Source: Rhizoclosmatium globosum (taxonomy: Eukaryota > Chytridiomycota > Chytridiomycetes > Chytridiales > Chytriomycetaceae). From it: DNA of 64,000 bases. Positions 56,901-64,000 of the stretch are shown here, piece after piece. Numbering within the stretch: position 1 is the first letter of the stretch; every line of letters begins with the position of its first letter. The notes below the pieces were generated by a model. That model worked only from the letters and a program-made list of their open reading frames with translations. It ran no database searches and was not told where the DNA came from. Location of the stretch: the NCBI GenBank assembly GCA_002104985.1, contig MCGO01000089.1, positions 62,001 through 126,000 of the forward strand. The letters are read 5' to 3'. Position numbers and translations under genes: made by a program.

Positions 56901-58965
56901 CTTGACAAATATCAATAGCCCTTCTGATTTGCTGACAATGAGATCCATGGCTACCAGAGCGGCAGCTGGAAGTTCAAAGGTTTCAATGTTCCAAAGCTCC
57001 TTCAACCGTTGTTTTACAACAATCTGAACGTCAATTAAATTGTTTTCATTCGTTGGCGACAGTTCATATGAACTCAGCTCCGTAAGGCAATCGTAGATAT
57101 CCTTTTCAGGTCGGCCCGTCAAAAATATTTTGACAAATGAAGGAAGCTTTGGACCAAATTCCGTCAATATAGTCAAAAGCACTTGTCGTGTTTCATACTT
57201 CAACTCATCAATGGCATCGATCACCATCAACACTGTCTTTCCACAATTCTGAACTTGATTGAATCCACCAAGAACCAAGGTTTCAAACGCCTTGACCGGG
57301 CTTGTAAGGATACTCGCATCGCCTTGTTCAACAGCCGCCGCATCCGCTTCCATTTCAGATTCCACATATGCCTTGAACTCAGGAAACCGTTCAGAAAGAG
57401 ACCATACCATATTCGAAACAACCATTGCAGGGTCATTCCGCCAACTATCACCAAACGAGCAATAAAACTGAAACGCGAGCACAACGTCATCCGGAACGCT
57501 TTGAGTAACAGCATACGAAATCAACGACTTCCCCGTTCCCGCGCCTCCATTCAACCAAATAATATTAACTCCATCCTTTCGAGTTGCCCACTGATACACC
57601 AAGTCCACAGCCCACCCTCGCGTCCCACCCACAAACTCCTTTGCATAATCCGCAACAACGTTCTTGAAGTCGAACGGGTTGAGCCATTCTTGCAACTTTG
57701 ATACAAATCCAACGACAGATTTGGGCATGTATTTCGGGACTTTGGATTCAATCTGGCGGAATACAGTCTCTAATGCTGAGGACCAAGTGGGATCGTTACC
57801 CTTAACCGCGCCTTTGAAGTCACCGTATAATATTCCAGCAGTGAGAAGGAAGGGCTTCGCAGTCGATGGTTCGCGTTTGTAGGATTTCACTTGCTCGATT
57901 GTCATGTCGCCAAACATGTAAACAGGGATAATAGGGATTCCTGAGTCAGCAGCATATTCAAGTTCGCGTACGCAATTGGGTGAAACCTATTAATGTCGTT
58001 TTTGGAATAATGTGAGTTGGGGTGAGAAAGGCAATGGAAGACACACCAAATATTTGGGCGAGAGACAGACAATCAAAGCGCTGGAACGCGTCAACCCGAA
58101 CGTCATTCCATCGTAAATATTGGTTTTCATTTGCTCCTTATCCCACCATAATCGAATGTCAGGGTATTTGAAACGGATACAGGCACATAGGTCTGCTACT
58201 TGATCTTCGGTGGACCAACTTTGCAACCATAAACAAAAGAAGTCAATTGTAAAAGAAACAGAGACAGTTGAAATACCTGTAAGATATCATTACGTCAAAC
58301 GTTTCACCCATATCGGCCATCGGAGCTATGAGTTCACGTTGCGGCGCAGGAGTCCGTGCCACAGTGTCGAGAGTTTTGCTGGAAACACGCTCAAGGTACA
58401 ATTCGTATCCAGATATACAAAGGTCTCGAAGACTGTCATTGTCCACTGGGATTCGGTTTCCAGATACAGAGAGAGCTGCAGAGAGCTTATACCCATGCGA
58501 CGAGACGTCAAGTTTCTGTTCGATCTACAACCGGTATTAGTGATTTGGAATTTTTGGAAACAATGAGAACGCAAACACCTGTTTGGTCAAGTGTTCGACA
58601 GTAAATTCAAACACTCGAATACCATATCCGAACTGCGCCTTAGACCCAACATCAAAGACAGTGAGTACAGCGTAATTTGCGAATTCAAAAACTGTCTGTT
58701 TCGAGGGATACTGAACGCGCTCGATAATCGCATCAATACGTCCGCGATCCGTAAGCATCTGCCGCAATGCAACTCCCGACAACAACGATTCATTATAGAA
58801 CACCATAATATTGAAACTATTGTCGAGGTCGAATGCTTCCCGTATCTGTTTTCAAAGTGGTATAAACAACTTTTATGATATCGAATCGAAAGCAACCTTC
58901 GCTTTGAGTTCGCGGCCTCTTGTTCCTTTGTCGATCTCAACGAGTTCATAGTCTTTTGAATCCAT
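53980..58965 (-). CDS. NLR-like protein: two ubiquitin-like domains, TIR, NACHT, about 22 ankyrin repeats
   Basis: Six exons (58965-58897, 58845-58579, 58524-58277, 58218-58047, 57986-56652, 56604-53980) sum to 1571 codons, intact. Residues about 5-75 and 85-165 each resemble a ubiquitin-like fold (VEIDKGTRGRELKAKIREAF; VFEFTVEHLTKQIEQKL). A TIR domain follows at about 185-275: DVMISYSWST, IRLWWDKEQM, ALIVCLSPKY, NCVRELEYA, IPIIPVY. NACHT: Walker A GGAGTGKS near 400, Walker B VLMVIDAIDEL near 505, sensor region TGRPEKDI. Residues about 860-1565 hold 22 ankyrin repeats with near-constant GWTPLMxAA and LLLSNGAxV. In other NLRs TIR signals through NAD-consuming or scaffold chemistry and NACHT senses and oligomerises; no function is proven here. 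The UBL calls are the least certain. Confidence 0.85.
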
Positions 58966-59574
58966 GTGGCGTTCTACCCTCACACTGAGGGGGAACGTGT
59001 GTTCATAATGTGTTGGCACAACTGTTGCTCGGTATTGGTCAGGCTACGATGGATGCAAAGAGGAGAGAGGAAAGGTTACCTGATTCATTGTTTTGGCTCG
59101 GATGCAAAGAGACAAAATGCGTGACAGTTGAAGGTTGATTGGCTGACGAGAACAAGTTGTCACTAACAGTTTATCAAGAGATAGTATCTTGAAAAGAGTT
59201 CTCACATTGGTCTATTGGTATTGAGATCGGACTGTCAGTGTTGCTCGGAACTTGCTTCACTGCTGCCACTGAGATGTTTACTATGCAATCAAAGACTTTA
59301 ACAACTGGAAGTCCCATCATTCATAGGTTACCTTCTTTTGAAGACCCATTTCCCATTATTGTGGGCTAGAACGGGTTGTACTTTGGGTCAACTTTGCTGA
59401 TGTGAAGAAAGTGTAAATGTCACTCTAGGTTTATCCCACTTTTATTGTATTCTTTAACCATACATCATTTGTTAATATACAGTTTTATCTATCAAAAAAA
59501 TGAATTTCATAAAAAACAACCCCTAATTATGTCACCACACCACGTCCAGGCTCCAATCCACCCCTTTTTCCCCT
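58966..59574. other. Intergenic stretch upstream of the NLR gene
   Basis: About 600 bases between the NLR start and the CorA stop. I see no gene. The stretch contains GTTGGTGTTCATAATG-like and A/T-rich sequence only, without repeats or strong motifs. Confidence 0.45.
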
Positions 59575-61501
59575 TCATGCACGCTCCAACAACCCCATCT
59601 TCCATGACCCAATCATCGTCACAACAACAATCACAGTCGTCCAAATCCAGAAATACCAAAACCCAAGATCATAATGCAATTCCGGGAAATAATCAAAGTT
59701 CATTCTACGGAACAAAAAATTAGAGTTTCTTGAGGTGGGGGAAACAAGGGTAAAAACTTACCCATACACACCCGCCACAAACGTTGTCGGCAGAAACACA
59801 AAACTAACCACAGACAACAACTTCATACTCTCATTCGTCTGATGCGATATCATATTAAACGTCAGATCAAGTAACGACGTAGCAGACTGTTCCATCGCCT
59901 CCAGCTCTTCAAGGATCGTAAGGCAGTGGTCCAACACGTCCCCGAAATACGTCTTTGTGAGAGGGGAGAATAGGTTTTCCGGGGATGTTTCCTTCAACGC
60001 TGTCAATAGGTTTTCAGTTGGCGCGAGTTTTCGACGAAGGATTGTGAGTTCTTTGAGGACGAGGTGGAGGGCTATACGTTGGGGGAATTTTTTTTGATGA
60101 ATATTGTGGCTTGAAATAATTATGTGCGTTAAAGAACGTACTCTTTGTGTAAGCGACTTTCGGGGCTCCAACAACACTATCATGAACACGATTAATCTGT
60201 TCCTCGTAAAACTCAACAACTTCGAAAAAGTGGTCCACGATTCCGTCAACGATTGCATGGACGAGGAGACCGGGGTCGCCTGTTTTACGATGTCAAAAAG
60301 TCAAAGTCCGCTCGAAAGGGATCAGAAACCGTACCAGACTTTCGCAAGACAGTAAACCGTTCTTTTACGCCACAAGCCCGACAATGTTCGACAAATTCAC
60401 CCAACTCCTTATTCTTTCCACCAGTCACGGCAGGAGTTGTAGAACTTGAGGAAGCCCCGTACAAAACCTCCATGACACGGTCAGTGACTTGTCGCCCGGA
60501 CCCTTGGAACACGGAAACGACGATATTCCCGCACAGAAAGATGCTGCATTCTTCGAGATGAACTGTAGGCCTGGGAAAAGCTTGAGAAATGTTGCTCCGT
60601 TTGTCTGGTATTCAAATAACATGTTAGTTCATGCTCCCTCGTATTCGGCATTGGTCAAATGCAGTCATCAGTTCACAGATATGCACTCACTCCGCTGCTC
60701 TTTCCCCTCGTGAAGATGACACTGCTTGATTCATTTGGGCTACACTCAGAACTCTCCCCACAACTTTCCCCCGTTTCCACACATCCAAACTCAACGCACC
60801 TCCTTCCACCAAATCAAAACAAACACTAACCAGTAACCCGGTCAATAACCTCATTATGCCCCTGAATCAACACCGGCAAATTCTGCGGCACACTTGCACT
60901 CTCTACACTCCCAATCGACAGAATCGGCATCAACAGCGAAATGTACGTGTGCGAGTCATACGAGTCCGTCTTTATACGTTGCGGGAGGTGGAACACGTCT
61001 TCCTGTATACATTTTGCCAAGAGTTATTTCCGGGTTTTTGGTTTATGTTGAAAGGAGGGAGGAGAATGGTACCACAGCGAGAGGGTGGAGGTTCAGTTTC
61101 GATTGGAGGGCAGACATTGAGGATGTTGTTAGGCCGGACACGTTGATCCATCTGATTGCGGTTGGGTCTGATGAGAAGGGAGACGGGGTGTTGAGAGCGG
61201 CAGACAGGGATTCGGAGGATACGACAGTTGAGTGGATGTCAGCGTGGGTAAAGTCAACGATTGAAATGTGTGGGGCAGTTTTGTGGTTGTGTTGGATTGA
61301 GGGAGAAGGTGAAGGTGCGGGCAGAGTGAGGCCCGGAGCAGAGTTGCGCACGTGTTCTCGCTTTGACTCCGTTTTTGGCGGTTGCGAAAGTGCGAGAACC
61401 GCAGTCGTTTTGTGCACGGCGGCTTGGAAGCGGTGGCGGGCCGATTGCGATCCTGTTACTTTCGGTGGTGGTGGTTGGTCGGATTGTTGGAACTCGCTCA
61501 T
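59575..61501 (-). CDS. CorA-family divalent metal transporter, one frameshift
   Basis: The N-terminal cytosolic domain begins at 61501 and includes IRWINVSGL and KLNLHPLAV, joined by an intron to EDVFHLPQRIKTDSYDSHTYISLLMP, the conserved CorA core. Later come LEECSIFLCGNIVVSVFQ, DRVMEVLYGA, LVHAIVDGIVDHFFEVVEFYEEQI, and the helical stalk SLLDLTFNMISHQTNESMK. The pore is SVVSFVFLPTTFVAGVYG with GMN completed across the last intron as G-MNF, followed by a second membrane helix ending at 59575. GMN identifies the Mg2+/Co2+ or Zn2+ transporter superfamily. One slip occurs near 60290 between DFDFLTS and KTGDPG. An unusual feature is the long poly-Pro/Ser-rich extension before the core. Confidence 0.82.
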
Positions 61502-62002
61502 TCGATTCGTGGTTCAAGTCAGTGGGAACAAATTAAAAACATATTGGCGGACATCAAACATCCATTTTCCATACTCAAAATGGAGACATGAGGTATCCCA
61601 ATTTCAATGCTGCCTCGTAAAAGAACAGACACTGAAAACCCTCAAGTCTCATTCTTCTGCTTCTCCATTTCCTTGTAAACAAGTACTCTGAAAAGAAGCA
61701 GGTATAGAAAAGGAGATGTGTATATCCGCAATATGCAATTCCCTTTCTCAGATCCAAATACATGAACAGAGAAAAAAGGAGGAAAAGCAAGGTGGGCAAT
61801 CAACAATCCCTTTTACAAAAGCGGTCGTGTATTTTATTACGGGCGAACCGAGGCGCATGCAGAAGGGGTAAAGAGAGGTAGGATGGCTGACTAAAACAAT
61901 CAGTAGCCCTTGAAAGAAAAACATACACTAAATAGAGAAAGAGGAAAGAGGGAGGAGGGATGATTACCGCCACCTTCTAAGATCCCAACAAACCAATCCA
62001 GC
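61502..62002. other. Intergenic stretch between CorA and RPL6
   Basis: 500 bases with the 3' flank of RPL6 and 5' flank of CorA. Only short overlapping frames; no gene, tRNA or repeat recognised. Confidence 0.5.
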
Positions 62003-62707
62003 TTAGAACTTCATCAAGTGTGGCTTCTGTCCCTTGGTGAGAGAGAAGGAAGCGTTCAAGTAAGCCTTCAACAAAGGAGTCTTCTTGACCTCAGCAAGGA
62101 TGGCAGCATCAACAGCCTTCTGGGCAGCAACACGCTCCTCAGCAACTGGGCGCTTGGCAGCAATGTCGAACAAAGCAGCCTCAGTAGCCTTCTGCTTAAC
62201 CTCACGGGTAGCCTTGAAAGCAGCGTCGTTGACAATCTCTGGAACAACAACCTTGGAGACATCCACCTTAGCAGAGGTAGCGATAGCGTAAGCCTGGTTA
62301 ACACGACGCAATGGAACACCGTTGATCTTGAATGGACCAGTAACCAACAACAAACCAGAAGGCAAGGTCTTCAAGTAGACGACACGCTTTCCAGCGAAAC
62401 GACCGGCAATCAAGATCAAGACAGTTCCAGGGGTGATGGAAGCACGGGTGGTGGATGGGCGGTTGACCTTGCGGGAGAGACGTGGGACTGGGGCGTCTTC
62501 GGCCGGGTAGAATTTGGAGGTCTTGACGAGGGAGACGGTACGGGTCTTTCCGTTCTTTGCTCCACCGATTGGCTTGACGACGGTGGTTGGCTTTGGCTCG
62601 GTCTTGGCTGGGGAGGCCTTCTTGCGGTGGAAGAGACCCTTGGCCTTGTAGGCGGCAGAGCGGGAGAGCGTGGCGACTCCTGGGATCAACTGGGGGTTCT
62701 TGGTCAT
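62003..62707 (-). CDS. RPL6: 60S ribosomal protein eL6
   Basis: A single 234-codon exon with an intact frame. The conserved core reads TPGTVLILIAGRFAGKRVVYLK, TGPFKINGVPLRRVNQAYAIATS, characteristic of eL6 of the large subunit, which sits near the expansion segment ES39 region of 25S rRNA. The N-terminus MTKNPQLIPGVATLSRS and Lys/Arg-rich linker are typical, and the C-terminus ends HLMKF. Codons are strongly biased to C- and G-ending forms (AAG, GTC, GCC), unlike neighbouring genes, as expected for a highly expressed gene. A TTTTTAGATG tract directly upstream may be a splice acceptor of a 5' leader intron. Confidence 0.95.
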   Translation of the reverse strand: MTKNPQLIPGVATLSRSAAYKAKGLFHRKKASPAKTEPKPTTVVKPIGGAKNGKTRTVSLVKTSKFYPAEDAPVPRLSRKVNRPSTTRASITPGTVLILIAGRFAGKRVVYLKTLPSGLLLVTGPFKINGVPLRRVNQAYAIATSAKVDVSKVVVPEIVNDAAFKATREVKQKATEAALFDIAAKRPVAEERVAAQKAVDAAILAEVKKTPLLKAYLNASFSLTKGQKPHLMKF

Positions 62708-63033
62708 TTTTTAGATGTCTGCTTTCGAAGAGGTGAGGGTTAGTGTCCATATACTGAGGAGGGGTTGGAGGAGGGATGTCGCAACAGACAGCATCATCGA
62801 TCACATCCATCGCATCCAGTCCACGGCAATCACGGCTGATCATCAGATGGTACTCGACACGGTTGGATAGATACGATGACGCAGTGATGGCTGTGGTCGT
62901 GGTGATGGGTGATGGCAGGTAAGTGGTCACATACGTTTTTGGCAAAGGTACGAAAGCAATGAGAACAAGACGAACAACTCACTCAAACAAAACCAAAAAA
63001 GAAGCGAGAAAGTAAAGTATGATACAGTGTAGT
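62708..63033. promoter_or_regulatory. RPL6 upstream region
   Basis: 325 bases that must hold the promoter and 5' leader of RPL6. A pyrimidine-rich TTTTTTAG just before the ATG and CACCTCTTCGAAAGC farther upstream are the only features I can point to. Other frames here are antisense chance. Confidence 0.4.
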
Positions 63034-63667
63034 TTATTTCGAATTTCTCTTTGATGAAGATGATTTACTTCTCTTTCTCTTCTTTCCATCATCTGAATCA
63101 CTGGCCGAACTTGAGCTAGAGTCACTGTCACTGTCACTGTCCGAAGCACTACTATCACTAGAGTCACTTGAACTACTCGAACTACTACTTGAGTCTGAGT
63201 CTGAATCCGAATCCGATGCATCCGGCCTCCTCTTCTTGTTCTTGTTCTTTCTCTTGTTCTTGTTCTTACTCTTCAATCGTTCCTTCTCCTTCCGTTCCAG
63301 AATCCGATTCGCCAGTCCCTTTCTGTCTTCCACTTTCGCAACGTCGTCGTCGTCGTCGTCGTCGAAACGGGACTCGTTGTCGCCGCTCTTCACGGCCTTT
63401 GCGAGCAGCTTTGAGCGCGATGGTCGCGAGGCAAATGCTTTTTCGCCTTTGCATTCGAATGAGAAGTGGCCCTGTGTTTTTGGGTTGGAGAATTGAGTTA
63501 AAGTTGGATGCAGTGGTGGAAGGAGTTGAGGAGGTACAAGGGAGAAACGTGACACGCACAAACTGGAGACAATTTTGACAGCGGGTCGTTGACTTGTTGG
63601 AGGGTCCTGCGTTGGTGCCCCCTCGTCGGATTTGTGTGAGCGATGTCACAGGAACTGAGGAGAACAT
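63034..63667 (-). CDS. ZCCHC10-like zinc-knuckle protein
   Basis: Exon 1 begins at the ATG 63667 and contains STTRCQNCLQ; exon 2, from about 63490, opens with GHFSFECKGE, making a CCHC zinc knuckle that should read C-x2-C-x4-H-x4-C. My join is one base short, so either the acceptor is elsewhere or a G is missing. The rest is an Asp run (DDDDDDD, from a GTC array), a Lys/Asn-rich basic block and a long Ser/Asp alternating tail. This composition matches ZCCHC10/SREK1IP1-type proteins, which work in RNA processing. The Ser/Asp tail suggests phosphorylation, by inference. Confidence 0.75.
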
Positions 63668-64000
63668 TTGCTTTCGTTTGAAGTGAACAAAATAAACCTA
63701 TTCAAAGTATGGAGAACTCCTTGCATCCAATAAAGGAGTATAATGATGTATACAATCAATAGATAAACTCTTTTCTTTTCTCATGGATAGGTTCAACCAG
63801 ACTGAACTTCAACACCCAAAAAACTAGAGTAAATAAATAAAAAGCGCATGGAAATAGTTCAGCCAGTGAGTAACAGCATGGAATGTCATAATGGCTCGGG
63901 GAAATCAATCAAATAAGCAATTTTGATGACTAACGGTCCCGCGCACACCCCATATTTATCAGATGGGCAGTTGACCGAGCGGTCCAAGGTGCCACGTTAA
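63668..64000. other. Right edge, no gene recognised
   Basis: The last 330 bases hold the 5' flank of the zinc-knuckle gene. No coding frame, tRNA or repeat is visible; a transcript could begin to the right of the window. Confidence 0.5.

Noticed and set aside
60894..61691. 265-codon plus-strand frame over the CorA 5' region
   Set aside because: No recognisable domain; CorA motifs (WINVSGL, HPLAV, then EDVFHLPQR) are clear on the minus strand.
62018..62743. 241-codon plus-strand frame antisense to RPL6
   Set aside because: It mirrors the codon bias of RPL6 (Leu/Ser/Gly-rich), has no domain, and RPL6 is certain on the other strand.
1..64000. CRISPR array, bacterial operon or phage remnant
   Set aside because: No regularly spaced repeats with unique spacers and no bacterial gene order; introns and tRNAs are eukaryotic.

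Overview
The window reads as nuclear DNA of a zoosporic, chytrid-like fungus. Most genes carry several 45-60 bp GT-AG introns. The gene set is eukaryotic and fungal: FTR1 iron permeases, SEH1, ribosomal protein eL6, a CorA transporter with a GMN motif, tRNAs with eukaryotic geometry, and secreted GH76 and GH26 enzymes with GPI-like or transmembrane C-termini. I placed exon joins by eye from splice sites, conserved motifs and frame, and give totals where the summed exons keep frame.

Layout, left to right. 1-6.7 kb (minus): a partial Gfd2/YDR514C-like DEDDh nuclease, two FTR1 permeases, a small membrane protein and a START-domain protein. 6.7-13.7 kb (minus): three tandem GT61-type glycosyltransferases. 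14-20 kb (plus): a decaying array of class V aminotransferase copies, with two Gly/Ala-rich membrane-active-looking genes facing apart across a tandem heat-shock-element-like repeat. 19.7-25 kb: Gln and Ser tRNAs, a MYND protein, glyoxalase II, SEH1 and a METTL7-like methyltransferase. 25.0-30.1 kb: a 5.08 kb element with 22 bp inverted ends and an 8 bp target duplication. It encodes one intact protein with OTU, zinc-ribbon, putative DDE and WRN-like exonuclease parts. 31-32 kb: a second Ser/Gln tRNA pair. 31.7-34.6 kb: two GT17-type glycosyltransferases. 34.8-53.8 kb: six GH76 and two GH26-type secreted glycosidases, interrupted by a kinase-less protein-kinase-C-like gene. 54-59 kb: a 1571-residue NLR-like protein with two ubiquitin-like folds, TIR, NACHT and about 22 ankyrin repeats. 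59.5-63.7 kb: a CorA transporter, RPL6 and a ZCCHC zinc-knuckle protein.

How they fit together. Three GT61, two GT17, six GH76 and two GH26-type genes within 47 kb suggest a locus devoted to building and trimming mannan-type or N-linked surface glycans. The NLR-like gene and the mobile element are the most unusual contents. Single-base frameshifts interrupt many otherwise conserved genes, often in short homopolymers. FTR1, GLO2, the GT61 copy A, the mobile-element protein, the NLR, five of six GH76 genes and RPL6 read through cleanly. This may reflect uneven consensus quality, real decay, or both.
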